Shown here piece by piece: positions 49,527 through 58,122 of a stretch of 64,000 bases of DNA. The position numbers and the translations under genes are program-made. Source of the stretch: Novosphingobium profundi. GTDB taxonomy: Bacteria > Pseudomonadota > Alphaproteobacteria > Sphingomonadales > Sphingomonadaceae. The stretch's first letter is position 1. Each line of letters starts with the position of its first letter. The stretch lies in the NCBI RefSeq assembly GCF_018491765.1, contig NZ_JABWCU010000009.1:186001-250000 (forward strand). Direction: 5' to 3'. The notes below the pieces were generated by a model. The model saw nothing but the letters and a program-made list of their open reading frames with translations. It did not search any database and had not been told where the DNA came from.

Positions 49527-50555
49527 ATGGACCGGCGAGCATTTCTGGGCGCGAGCGCCATCGTACTGGCGACCATCGCCGCGCGCGGCCAGGCGTTTGC
49601 GGGGACCGGCAAGCCCGCCCAGGCACGGGTCATCATCGATAACGACTTCGCGGGCGATCCCGACGGCCTCTTCCAGCTGGCGCACCATCTGCTCTCGCCC
49701 TCGCTCGACATCCCGCTTCTGGTCAGCTCGCATTTGCCCGTTGCCTTCGGCGGGTTGACCTCAGCGCAGGACGGGGTCGCCAAGGTCGAGCAACTGACGA
49801 AGGCCATGGCGATCGCGAGCCCGCCTCCAGTCCTGGCTGGCGCCCCGCTGCCAATTGCCAATCGCGCGGCGTGGAAGCCCAGCCCCGCGACCGCCGCGAT
49901 CGTGCGCGAAGCCCTGCGCGAGGACACCGAGGCGCCCCTCGTCTACGCGGCCGGCGCCAGCCTCACCGAACTCGCCCTCGCCTGGCTGGCCGAGCCGCGC
50001 ATTGGCCGCCGCCTGAAGCTGGTGTGGATCGGCGGGCGCGAACACCCCGGACTTGCGCTCCCACCACCGGGCCCGGACGAAGCCGAATTCAATTTCACGA
50101 TCGATCCCATTGCCGCACAAGTCATCTTCAACGAGTCCGACATCGAAATCTGGCAGGTCCCGCGCGACGCCTATCGCCAGATGCTGTACTCGAATGCGGA
50201 ACTGGACGAGCTTGCCGGTTCGGGTCCGATCGGCGCCTTCCTCAAGGACGAGCTCGACAAAATGGCAGCGAATCTCGCGCACATCCCGGCTTTTGCCGCG
50301 ATGCCCGCCTCGGAAACCTATGTGCTGGGCGACAGCCCGCTCGTCACCCTGACCGCGCTGCTCTCGCCCATACAGCCCGATCCGTCTTCGAGCCGCTATG
50401 TAGCAATGCCCACCCCTCGGCTGGCCGATGATGGCCGCTATCAGACGCGTGCGGGCGCACGCCCCATGCGGGTCTACACCGCGATCGATTCCAGGCTCAC
50501 GATCCGCGACATGACCGCCAAGTTCCGCGCCCACGCCCGCGCCAGCGGCGGCTGA
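49527..50555 (+). CDS. Tat-exported nucleoside hydrolase-like protein
   Basis: A 342-aa protein of the inosine-uridine nucleoside N-ribohydrolase superfamily. The metal-binding Asp cluster is 'IIDNDFAGDPDGLFQL' (about 35-50), a variant of the DxDxxxDD motif. The leader 'MDRRAFLGASAIVLATIAARGQAFAG' has twin arginines, so Tat export is likely. 'GPDEAEFNFTIDP' and 'LTIRDMTAKF' lie late. GAGGGAGAGG before ATG 49527 decides the start. Periplasmic nucleosides or a related sugar conjugate are possible substrates. Confidence 0.8.
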   Translation: MDRRAFLGASAIVLATIAARGQAFAGTGKPAQARVIIDNDFAGDPDGLFQLAHHLLSPSLDIPLLVSSHLPVAFGGLTSAQDGVAKVEQLTKAMAIASPPPVLAGAPLPIANRAAWKPSPATAAIVREALREDTEAPLVYAAGASLTELALAWLAEPRIGRRLKLVWIGGREHPGLALPPPGPDEAEFNFTIDPIAAQVIFNESDIEIWQVPRDAYRQMLYSNAELDELAGSGPIGAFLKDELDKMAANLAHIPAFAAMPASETYVLGDSPLVTLTALLSPIQPDPSSSRYVAMPTPRLADDGRYQTRAGARPMRVYTAIDSRLTIRDMTAKFRAHARASGG

Positions 50556-50573
50556 GCGCCCTGGCATGGCCGG

Positions 50574-50975
50574 TCAGCCTTCCTGGCGTGCCAGGAACTC
50601 GGCGCGCGCCTGCTCGATCTTCTCCCGGTTGCGCTCGGCCCAGGTCCAGACTCCGCAGAACGCCTCGCTGAGGCCGAGCCCCAATTCGGTGAGCGCGTAA
50701 ACGACCTTGGGCGGGACGACGGGATGGACAGTGCGCGTAACGAGCCCGTCGCGCTCCATCGCGCGCAAGGTCTGCGTCAGCATCTTCTGGCTGATCCCTT
50801 CGCAGGCCCGTCCGAGCTCGCCGAAACGGCACTCGCCCTGTTCGGTCAGGATCTCGATCAGCAACATCGTCCACTTGTCCGCCACGCGCCCGATGATCTG
50901 GGTCACGAGACGGTCGAGTTCGGGATCGGTTTCGGGAAGCGACTGGAGATGTTCACGCAGGGAATCGGCAGACAT
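50574..50975 (-). CDS. HxlR-family transcriptional regulator
   Basis: A 133-aa winged-helix regulator. The HxlR hallmarks are 'IIGRVADKWTMLLIEIL', 'CRFGELGRACEGISQKMLTQTLRAMERDGLVTR' and 'PKVVYALTELG'. Members often sense thiol or aldehyde stress through cysteine; one Cys is near 'CRFGEL'. ATG 50975 is chosen over the TTG at 50981. Divergent from an SDR gene, which it probably controls. Confidence 0.92.
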   Translation of the reverse strand: MSADSLREHLQSLPETDPELDRLVTQIIGRVADKWTMLLIEILTEQGECRFGELGRACEGISQKMLTQTLRAMERDGLVTRTVHPVVPPKVVYALTELGLGLSEAFCGVWTWAERNREKIEQARAEFLARQEG

Positions 50976-50996
50976 CCGCAATACTCTCTTTTTGGT

Positions 50997-51023
50997 AAGT
51001 ATGGCACTTCAAGATGCCTACTT
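50997..51023. promoter_or_regulatory. candidate HxlR operator
   Basis: AAGTATGGCA (50997-51006) and TGCCTACTT (51015-51023) form an imperfect palindrome (AAGTA...GGCA/TGCC...TACTT) midway between the divergent HxlR and SDR starts. HxlR-family sites such as that of Bacillus YodB have the TACT-N7-AGTA type. The spacing here differs, so this is only a candidate. Confidence 0.45.
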
Positions 51024-51080
51024 TCCATTGGATAGCACAAGTCCCATCTTGAGGCGACACGAAGAAACGAGAGGTTCCCC

Positions 51081-51827
51081 ATGCAATTCGTCAACCGCAA
51101 GATTCTCATCACCGGCGGCAATTCCGGGATCGGCCGCGCGCTCGCCGAAGCGCTGGTGGCCGCCGGCAACACGCTGATCGTGACCGGACGCAAAGCCGAG
51201 ACACTGAAGGCGACGCTCGAGGCCAATCCCGCGATGTCCGGCTACGAACTCGACGTGACCGACACCGCCAGCCTCGCGGCCTTCACCAAGGCCGTCCTCG
51301 CCGACCATCCCGACCTCGACGCCGTAATCCTCAACGCCGGGATCATGGAAGCCGAAGACTACGCCGCCGACCCGGTCTCGACCGAGGTGGCCGACCGCAT
51401 TGTCGCGACCAACCTCACCGCGCCGATCCACATGGCCGCCGCGTTCCTGCCGCACTTGCGCGCGCGCGCCGAAGCCGCGCTCGTCACGGTGTCCTCGGGA
51501 CTTGCGTTCCTGCCGCTGGCGCGCACGCCGGTCTATTCGGCCAGCAAGGCCGCGATCCACTCGTTCACACAGTCGCTGCGCCACCAGTTGCGCGACACTT
51601 CGGTCGCGGTCCACGAAATCGCCCCGCCCGAAGTTGCCACCGAACTGACACCGGGCCAGTCGCAGCGCCCGACCGCGCTGCCGCTCGAGGCCTTCATCAC
51701 CGAAGTCACCGCGATCATGACGCAGGACGACGTGCCCGACGAGATCCTCGTCGAACGCGTCGCCTTCCTGCGCCAGGCCGAACGCGAAGGTCAGTTCGCC
51801 GAGCGCTTCGCGATGCTCAACGGCTGA
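51081..51827 (+). CDS. DltE-type short-chain dehydrogenase/reductase
   Basis: A 248-aa NAD(P)-dependent SDR. Cofactor site 'ILITGGNSGIGRALAEALV' (about 9-27), 'LDAVILNAGIM', catalytic Ser in 'ALVTVSSGLAF', and YxxxK in 'TPVYSASKAAIHSFTQ'. Of the DltE-like SDR type. Good Shine-Dalgarno GAGAGG. Its control by the divergent HxlR protein suggests an electrophile- or quinone-response reductase. Substrate unknown. Confidence 0.93.
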   Translation: MQFVNRKILITGGNSGIGRALAEALVAAGNTLIVTGRKAETLKATLEANPAMSGYELDVTDTASLAAFTKAVLADHPDLDAVILNAGIMEAEDYAADPVSTEVADRIVATNLTAPIHMAAAFLPHLRARAEAALVTVSSGLAFLPLARTPVYSASKAAIHSFTQSLRHQLRDTSVAVHEIAPPEVATELTPGQSQRPTALPLEAFITEVTAIMTQDDVPDEILVERVAFLRQAEREGQFAERFAMLNG

Positions 51828-51831
51828 TCGA

Positions 51832-52995
51832 TCAGACTTCGCCGATCAGTTCGCGGCCGATGAGCATGCGGCGGATCTCGTTGGTACCTGCGCCGATGTC
51901 GAGGAGCTTGGCATCGCGCAGGTACCGCTCGACCGGCCAGTCGGTGGTGTAGCCCGCGCCGCCCAGCGCCTGCACCGCCTCGCCGGCCACGCGAAACGCG
52001 CTCTCGCTGGCGAGCAGGATTGCGCCGGCCGCGTCGAACCGCGTGGTCTGCCCCTGATCGCAGGCCCGCGCGACCGCGTAGACATAGGCCCGGGCCGACT
52101 GGAGGGCGACGTACATGTCCGCCACCTTGGCCTGCATGAGCTGGAACGTGCCGATCGCGACGCCGAACTGACGGCGTTCGCGCACGAAGGGGATGACGGT
52201 GTCGAGGCACGCCTGCATGATGCCCAGTTGCAGGCCGGCCAGCACGACGCGCTCGTAATCGAGCCCGCTCATCAGCACGCGCACACCGCCGCCGATCGGC
52301 CCCATGACATTGGCATCGGGTACGAAACAGCCCTCGAACACCAGTTCGCAGGTGGGCGAGCCGCGCATGCCCAGCTTGTCGATCTTCTGACCGATCGCGA
52401 AACCCGCCATGCCCTTCTCGACGAGGAAGGCGGTGATGCCGCGCGACCCGGCGGCAGGATCGGTCTTGGCATAGACCACCAGGGTATCGGCGTAAGTGCC
52501 GTTGGTGATCCAGAACTTGGTGCCGTCGAGACGCCAGCCGCCATCCACCGCCTCGGCCCGCAGCGCCATGCCCACGACATCCGAACCTGCCCCCGCCTCG
52601 GACATGGCCAGGCTGCCGAGATGCTCGCCACTGATCAATGGCGGCAGGTACTTGGCCTTCTGCGCCTCGGTACCCCAACGGCGGATCTGGTTGACGCAAA
52701 GATTGGAATGCGCCCCATAGGACAGCCCGATCGACGCCGAGGCCCGGCTCACTTCCTCGAGCGCCACGACATGCTCGAGATAGCCCAGGCCAATTCCGCC
52801 CCATTCCTCCTCGACGGTGATCCCGTGCAGCCCCAGCGCGCCCATTTCGGGCCAGAGTTCGCGCGCGAACCAGTCCTCGCGGTCGATCCGCGCGGCAAGC
52901 GGCGCGATCCGTTCCTCGGCGAAACGCGCGACGCTTTCGCGGATCATCTCGGCGCTTTCCCCAAGGGCAAAATCGAAGTGCGGGGTGGCTTTCAT
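51832..52995 (-). CDS. ivd: isovaleryl-CoA dehydrogenase
   Basis: A 387-aa acyl-CoA dehydrogenase. '[23 protein letters not shown]' (about 91-113) is characteristic of isovaleryl-CoA dehydrogenase. The catalytic base is Glu248 in '[24 protein letters not shown]', the helix-G position used by IVD rather than by other family members. FAD-binding '[10 protein letters not shown]' and the late '[16 protein letters not shown]'-like segment ('[20 protein letters not shown]') are present. Acts in leucine degradation; no methylcrotonyl-CoA carboxylase is in the window. Confidence 0.95.
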   Translation of the reverse strand: MKATPHFDFALGESAEMIRESVARFAEERIAPLAARIDREDWFARELWPEMGALGLHGITVEEEWGGIGLGYLEHVVALEEVSRASASIGLSYGAHSNLCVNQIRRWGTEAQKAKYLPPLISGEHLGSLAMSEAGAGSDVVGMALRAEAVDGGWRLDGTKFWITNGTYADTLVVYAKTDPAAGSRGITAFLVEKGMAGFAIGQKIDKLGMRGSPTCELVFEGCFVPDANVMGPIGGGVRVLMSGLDYERVVLAGLQLGIMQACLDTVIPFVRERRQFGVAIGTFQLMQAKVADMYVALQSARAYVYAVARACDQGQTTRFDAAGAILLASESAFRVAGEAVQALGGAGYTTDWPVERYLRDAKLLDIGAGTNEIRRMLIGRELIGEV

Positions 52996-53158
52996 CGGCT
53001 ATCCTTTCCCGACCGCTTGCGCGGCCTTGTCTCCCGAGGCTTTGAGCCCCGTGTGTCTTGCTGTAGTTCTACCATGCACCGCCCGGATATCTGCCTGTCC
53101 GGTCGAGCAACAGTTTGCCTGCGCAACATCGCATTAGTAACGGAGGCATGCAACTATC

Positions 53159-53911
53159 GTGCACTCGCAAGAACCGAACAAGGCCCGGACAACGACCTTC
53201 ACGAACCCCGATGCGCCGATCGCGACCGCGCCTGTCGTGCCCACCGAGGCCGCTGCGCCGCCGCGCGCGCAAGTTCTCGTGACATACGGATTCCTGCTCG
53301 TCATGGCGGTGGAACTCGTCACGCTCATCTTCTCGATGCGCTGGGCGCACGCCTTCCTGGTGACCGTGCTGATGATCGTGATCGCCCTGCCGGTCACCCC
53401 GAACCGGCGGCTCATCGCCAACGTCCCGGTCGAAATCCAGGTCTTTGCGGTCGCCTTCGTGTTCGCCACCCTGTTCCTGGGCGAAGTGGGCGATTTCTAC
53501 GAAAAATTCTGGTGGTGGGACATCGCGCTCCACACCTGCTCGGGCGTGCTGCTGGGGCTCGCCGGGTTCCTCACGCTCTACCTGCTCAACGAGACCGAGA
53601 CAGTGAGCGTGCACATGCGTCCGCTGTTCCTCGCGATCTTCGCCTTCTTCTTCAGCGTGGGCCTCGGCGCGATCTGGGAGATCTTCGAGTTCGCGATGGA
53701 CCAGTTCTTCGGGCTCACGATGCAAAAGCCCATGCTGGGGGACCCATCGGGGCTTACCGACACGATGTGGGACCTGATCGTCGATACGCTGGGTGCGTTC
53801 GCCTCCAGCCTGCTTGGCCTGCTCTACATGCTTCAGGCGCGCAAGGAGGGACGGCGCGACTGGCTGCAGCGCTTCGTCGCGCGCTACCCGAACTTCTTCA
53901 CCCGCACCTGA
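53159..53911 (+). CDS. polytopic membrane protein (DUF2238/YjdF-like)
   Basis: A 250-aa integral membrane protein with about six or seven TM helices (about 40-60, 65-85, 95-115, 130-150, 165-185, 215-235). The segment 'FWWWDIALHTCSGVLLGLAGF' and 'GAIWEIFEFAMDQFFG' resemble DUF2238 (YjdF) members, which conserve an aromatic/His pair and a Glu-rich helix. Start is GTG 53159, with GGAGG 12 bp upstream (longer than ideal). Function unknown. Divergent from ivd with about 160 bp between. Confidence 0.7.
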   Translation: MHSQEPNKARTTTFTNPDAPIATAPVVPTEAAAPPRAQVLVTYGFLLVMAVELVTLIFSMRWAHAFLVTVLMIVIALPVTPNRRLIANVPVEIQVFAVAFVFATLFLGEVGDFYEKFWWWDIALHTCSGVLLGLAGFLTLYLLNETETVSVHMRPLFLAIFAFFFSVGLGAIWEIFEFAMDQFFGLTMQKPMLGDPSGLTDTMWDLIVDTLGAFASSLLGLLYMLQARKEGRRDWLQRFVARYPNFFTRT

Positions 53912-53924
53912 TCCAAGGCGGCGT

Positions 53925-54698
53925 TCAGGCGCCGATGAAGTGCGCCGGGCGCCGCTCGAACACCGAGGCGACCCCTTCGGCATAGTCCGCCGTGGCACGC
54001 AGCGCGGCCTGCTCTGCGTGTTCGCGTCGCATGGAAGCAACCGCAGCATCCGCGACCCCGTCCATGAGCGTGCGCCGCACCGCCAGCAGCGCGAGCGGGG
54101 CATTGCCGGCAAGCTCGTGCGCCATGGCCAGCGCTTCCTGCGCCGCCGTGCCCTCGTCCGCCAGGCGGTCGACCAGTCCCCAGGCCAGCGCGGCATCGCC
54201 CTTCACCCGCTCGGACGAGAGCATCATCCAGCTTGCACGCTGTTCGCCCAGGAGGCGCGGCAGGGTGTAGGTCAGTGCAAACCCGGGATGGAAGCCCAGC
54301 CGGGTGAAGTTGGCCGACAACCGCGTCGTCGGGTCCGCGACACGGAAATCGGCGGTCAGCGCGAGGCCGAGGCCCGCCCCGATTGCACCGCCCTGCACCA
54401 CCGCCACCATCGGCTTGCGACGGCGAAACAAGCGCTCGGCCTGGCTGTAAAGCTGCGCGATCGCGGCCATGCCACTATGGCCCGCCAGACTGGCATCCCC
54501 TACCAGATCGGCCCCCGCACAGAACGAGCGCCCCTTCGAGAGGAGCACCGAGCAGCGCAACTCGGGATCGTTGTCCACCTTGTAGACCGCATCGGCGATC
54601 TTGCGCAGGAGAACGGGGCAGGCGAAATTGTGTGGCGGCTTGGAAAACTGGATCGTCGCAACGTGGCCATCGCGCTCGAGCGTCACATCAACCGTCAT
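53925..54698 (-). CDS. enoyl-CoA hydratase/isomerase family protein
   Basis: A 257-aa crotonase-fold enzyme. Oxyanion-hole motifs: 'GRSFCAGADLVGDASLAG' and 'MVAVVQGGAIGAGLGLALTADFRVAD'. The crotonase catalytic Glu position reads Gly/Ala-like in the short 'AIGAGLG' segment, so hydratase activity is uncertain. ATG 54698 has GGAG 10 bp upstream. Adjacent to ivd but on a separate transcript; could be in fatty or amino acid catabolism. Confidence 0.8.
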   Translation of the reverse strand: MTVDVTLERDGHVATIQFSKPPHNFACPVLLRKIADAVYKVDNDPELRCSVLLSKGRSFCAGADLVGDASLAGHSGMAAIAQLYSQAERLFRRRKPMVAVVQGGAIGAGLGLALTADFRVADPTTRLSANFTRLGFHPGFALTYTLPRLLGEQRASWMMLSSERVKGDAALAWGLVDRLADEGTAAQEALAMAHELAGNAPLALLAVRRTLMDGVADAAVASMRREHAEQAALRATADYAEGVASVFERRPAHFIGA

Positions 54699-54979
54699 CC
54701 CGTTCAATCTCCTTCGCGAGCGTTAGAGCCGCACCGCAATCGTTATTCCAGAAAGAACCCCTCAAGTTCAAGCTCCTTGCCAACGTCCGGTGCGGCGTGA
54801 CCGCTCAGCTGGCCGAAAAGTGCGCCGCCAGAACATGTTGCACTGCAGAAAATTGCGCTCGCCTGGGACCCGTTCCTGCGACATACTGCGGCCATGCACG
54901 AAGCCGGCCTCGACCTGCCCCTCCTCCCAGCCCGCGCGTCCCGCGACGGGCGGGATCGACGCGGGACCCGCGCGGCAAC

Positions 54980-55822
54980 GTGATCGATCCGGCCCTCTCC
55001 TCGGTCCAGACCTGGGCCGCTCCGGTGGGCCTCATGCTTCTGGCGGGACTGGCATCGGGCTTCGCGGCGGGCCTTTTCGGGATCGGGGGCGGCTTCGTCG
55101 TCGTGCCGGTCCTCTTCGTGATGCTGCCGCTGCTCGGCGCCAGCCCCGACAGCATCGCCCATGTCGCGATCGGCACCTCGCTCGCCACGATCCTCGTCAC
55201 CTCGCTGCGCTCGGTCCAGGCTCATGCCCGGCGCGGGGCGGTCGACTTCACGCTGCTGCGCGCCTGGGCCCCCGGAGTGATACTGGGTGTCGGCGCGGGA
55301 GTGTTGCTGGCCTCGCGCGTCAGCGGGCAAGCGCTGGCGCTGATCTTCGGCCTCGGCGTCGCCGTGATGGCGCTGCATTTCCTGTTTCCGGTGCTTGCCT
55401 CGCGCCATCTGCGCGATGAATTGCCCGGCGGCTTCGCCCGGATCGGCATTGCCGGCGGGATCGGCGCCTTCTCCTCGCTGCTCGGCATCGGCGGAGGGAC
55501 CCTCGCGATCATCGTGATGACTTTGTGCGGCAAGTCGATCCACCGCTCGATCGCGACCGCTTCGGGGGTCGGCTTCCTGATCGCGGTTCCCGGTACGCTG
55601 GGCTTCGTTGCCATCGGCCTTGGCACGGCGGGCCTTCCGACGGGATCGCTCGGCTACGTCAACCTGCCCGCGACACTGGCGATCGTGAGCACTTCGATCT
55701 TTTCCGCGCCTTGGGGAGCCGCCACCGCGCATCGCCTGCCGCCCTCGGTGCTCAACCCCGTCTTCGGCCTCTACCTGCTGTTCGTCGCGGCCACGATGGT
55801 CCGCAACGCGCTGGGAGCCTGA
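54980..55822 (+). CDS. TauE/SafE-family sulfite/organo-anion permease
   Basis: A 280-aa integral membrane permease with eight or so TM helices. The two repeat motifs 'LASGFAAGLFGIGGGFVVVPVLF' (about 20-42) and 'GAFSSLLGIGGGTLAIIVM' (about 162-180) are the TauE signature. Family members move sulfite, sulfoacetate or similar anions. The start is a GTG at 54980. The frame is open far upstream through a Pro/Arg-rich, unlikely segment. ATGs inside would delete TM1. Divergent from the enoyl-CoA hydratase gene. Confidence 0.85.
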   Translation: MIDPALSSVQTWAAPVGLMLLAGLASGFAAGLFGIGGGFVVVPVLFVMLPLLGASPDSIAHVAIGTSLATILVTSLRSVQAHARRGAVDFTLLRAWAPGVILGVGAGVLLASRVSGQALALIFGLGVAVMALHFLFPVLASRHLRDELPGGFARIGIAGGIGAFSSLLGIGGGTLAIIVMTLCGKSIHRSIATASGVGFLIAVPGTLGFVAIGLGTAGLPTGSLGYVNLPATLAIVSTSIFSAPWGAATAHRLPPSVLNPVFGLYLLFVAATMVRNALGA

Positions 55823-55873
55823 TCCTATCGACGCCACCTGACATCACGCACCACGAGGAGGAGGAATAGCACC

Positions 55874-57019
55874 ATGACCCCAGCCCTGAGCCGCCGTGCC
55901 CTGATCGGATCGGCCGCAGCCGGCACCACGCTTGGCCTCGCCGCGACCGGCGGCTCGCGCAGCGCCCTGGCCGTTTCGCCCGTGCCGCCCCCCTCCAATG
56001 CCGCCGCCCTGTTCGGGCCTCCTGCAGGCCTTGCCCAACTCAGCCGCAACGAGAATCCCTACGGCCCTTCGCCCAAGGCGCGCCAGGCGATCGCCGAAGC
56101 CTGCACCAACGGTGCCTATTACGCCGACCGCGGCCTCGCCCGCCTGACCGACATGATCGCCGAGCGCCATTCGCTGAGCGCCAAGCAGGTGGTGGTGAGC
56201 TCCGGCTCGACCGAAGTGCTGAGCTGCGCGTCGCTCTCGCTCTCTGGAAAGGGCGCGATCCTGTGTCCCGAGCTGTTCTGGGATACGACCGTCACCTACG
56301 CCGAGCGCAAGGGCGCCACGCTCAAACGGGTGCCCCTCGGCAAGGACATGGGCATCGACCTGGCCGCGATGAAGGCGGCGATCACGCCCGAGATCGGCCT
56401 CATCCATATCTGCAATCCGAACAACCCGACCGCGATGTCGCTCGACGGCGACGCCTTGCGCACGTTCATCCGCGCCGTCGATCCGGCAATCACGGTACTG
56501 GTCGACGAAGCTTACATGGAGCTGACCGCCCGTCCCGACTATACTTCGGTCGTCGACCTCCTTGCCGAGCGCGAGAACCTGATCGTGTGCCGCACGTTCT
56601 CGAAGATATACGGCATGGCCGGGCTGCGCCTCGGCTACGCGCTCACGTCCGAGGCGATGGCCGCGCGCCTGCAAGGCTATCTCATGAGCTTTGGTGGCAA
56701 CACCGCCGGGCTCGCTGCGGGCATCGCCTCGTACAACGACGAACCGTTCCTGCGCTATTCCAAGGACCATATTCTCGAAGCGCGCGCCGCCATCCTCGAG
56801 GCGGTGGCCCAGGCCGGCCTGACCGCGCTGCCCTCGGACGCCAGCTTCGTCTACGTCAAGGTGCCCGACGCCGACGCGCTCCACGCCGCGATGGCCAAGG
56901 CGCAGGTCGCGATCCGCCCCGCCTATGGCCCCTGGACACAGTGGTCGCGCGTCAGCACCGGCAAGATGCCCGACGTCGCGCGTTACGCCGAGACGCTGAA
57001 ACGCTTCTACCAGGCGTAA
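55874..57019 (+). CDS. Tat-signal PLP-dependent aminotransferase (HisC-like)
   Basis: A 381-aa fold-type I aminotransferase. The leader 'ALSRRALIGSAAAGTTLG' has an RR and a hydrophobic core with AlaXAla-type end ('SALAVS'), so the enzyme is probably exported folded. The catalytic Lys is in 'CRTFSKIYGMAGLRLGYAL'; 'SGSTEVL', 'NPNNPTAM' and 'VDEAYMEL' also fit histidinol-phosphate aminotransferases. No other his gene is nearby. GAGGAGGA upstream of ATG 55874. It converges on the LysR gene with 18 bp between stops. Confidence 0.85.
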   Translation: MTPALSRRALIGSAAAGTTLGLAATGGSRSALAVSPVPPPSNAAALFGPPAGLAQLSRNENPYGPSPKARQAIAEACTNGAYYADRGLARLTDMIAERHSLSAKQVVVSSGSTEVLSCASLSLSGKGAILCPELFWDTTVTYAERKGATLKRVPLGKDMGIDLAAMKAAITPEIGLIHICNPNNPTAMSLDGDALRTFIRAVDPAITVLVDEAYMELTARPDYTSVVDLLAERENLIVCRTFSKIYGMAGLRLGYALTSEAMAARLQGYLMSFGGNTAGLAAGIASYNDEPFLRYSKDHILEARAAILEAVAQAGLTALPSDASFVYVKVPDADALHAAMAKAQVAIRPAYGPWTQWSRVSTGKMPDVARYAETLKRFYQA

Positions 57020-57037
57020 AATCCGCCAGGCGGTGGG

Positions 57038-57925
57038 TCACGCGCTGCGGAACAGGCCTGCAAGCACGCCCTGCACGAGCGCCACGCGCGGCTCGCGCAA
57101 GGACTTGGGGATCCAGACCAGATAGTAGCGGTTGACCGGCCGTTCGCGTGGAGGGGCGATCTCGACGAGCTCGCCGCTCGCGATGTGGCCATTGCACAAG
57201 TATCCGGGCAGCACCGTCCAGCCGAAGCCCGCTATGACCATGCGCTGGAGGCAGCGCAGGTCCTCCCCGACCAGCGCCGGGCGGTTCTTCGCGCCGGCCA
57301 GCGCGTTGGCCTCCAGCCAGGCCGAAATCAGCAGCTGCTTGATGTTGAAGGCCAGCACCGGCTCGGCGTGAAGTCCCGCCGCCAGTTCGGGAGCGGCCGC
57401 GATGCGCGCGGCGACTGCGGGCGCGGCAACCGCGTGAAGGCGTTCCTCGTGCACCACCTCGCTGCGCACATTGGTGTCGTTGACCGGGTAGCCGGAGAGT
57501 GCCAGGTCGCAATCCCCGCTCAGCACCTCGCGGCTCATCTGCGCATGGTCGGCGGCCGCGAAGCGGATCTGCATCCCCGAGCGCAGCAGCGGCAGGAGCC
57601 GGGGAACCACCATCTCGGCCAGGAAATCCGCCTGCCCCAGGATGCGCACGGCCCCGGTCAGATCGCCCGAGCGCGCCCGGGTCCGCGCCAACACCGCCTC
57701 GGCCATGTCGAGCTTGTCGCCCAGCCCCGCCGCGAGTTCATCCGCGACGACCGTCGGCCTCGCCCCCTTGGCGTGGCGCACGAACAGGGGATGCCCGATC
57801 GCCGCCTCAAGCGCGGCGATGTGCTGCGAGATCGCCGGCTGCGTGAGCCCCAGACTGCGCGCCGCCCCGCTCAGCGATTGCTGGCGATAGACTTCGACAA
57901 AGCTGCGCAACTGGGTGAGGGCCAT
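57038..57925 (-). CDS. LysR-family transcriptional regulator (divergent from efflux operon)
   Basis: A 295-aa LysR protein. HTH 'ALTQLRSFVEVYRQQSLSGAARSLGLTQPAISQHIAALE', then an effector domain (about 90-290). The family start at ATG 57925 is preferred; ATG 57937 gives four more residues. It is divergent from the FUSC efflux operon by about 200 bp, which contains a perfect inverted repeat, so it likely regulates the efflux genes, perhaps in response to an aromatic acid. Confidence 0.92.
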   Translation of the reverse strand: MALTQLRSFVEVYRQQSLSGAARSLGLTQPAISQHIAALEAAIGHPLFVRHAKGARPTVVADELAAGLGDKLDMAEAVLARTRARSGDLTGAVRILGQADFLAEMVVPRLLPLLRSGMQIRFAAADHAQMSREVLSGDCDLALSGYPVNDTNVRSEVVHEERLHAVAAPAVAARIAAAPELAAGLHAEPVLAFNIKQLLISAWLEANALAGAKNRPALVGEDLRCLQRMVIAGFGWTVLPGYLCNGHIASGELVEIAPPRERPVNRYYLVWIPKSLREPRVALVQGVLAGLFRSA

Positions 57926-57940
57926 GACCCAGCCCATAAC

Positions 57941-57966
57941 ACAATTTATCCCGACACCCAAATTGT
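57941..57966. promoter_or_regulatory. candidate LysR operator upstream of the efflux operon
   Basis: ACAATTT (57941-57947), 12-bp spacer, AAATTGT (57960-57966): a perfect 7-bp dyad, 16 bp upstream of the LysR ATG and about 157 bp from the FUSC start. LysR proteins bind dyads with a T-N11-A core. The spacing of the inner T and A here is 12, so it fits loosely. Confidence 0.55.
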
Positions 57967-58122
57967 CTAATAAGCCTTTGGACTCGATTGCGCATAATGC
58001 ACGCATCGTTCATCGCGTTCCGGCGTCCGATCCCGTCCCCCTCCCCCCCGCGCGCCGGACCGCGATGGGCTCTGCCCCGTAAGCCCACTGCCCGACAGAA
58101 GCCGAACCCGTTGGAAACCTTC

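Noticed and set aside
51000..51019. TGGCAC-N-TGC resembling a sigma-54 promoter
   Set aside because: The GG to GC spacing is 11 rather than 10 bases and the tract is better explained as the HxlR dyad. No other clean -24/-12 match was seen upstream of the XrtA genes by eye; a motif scan would be decisive.
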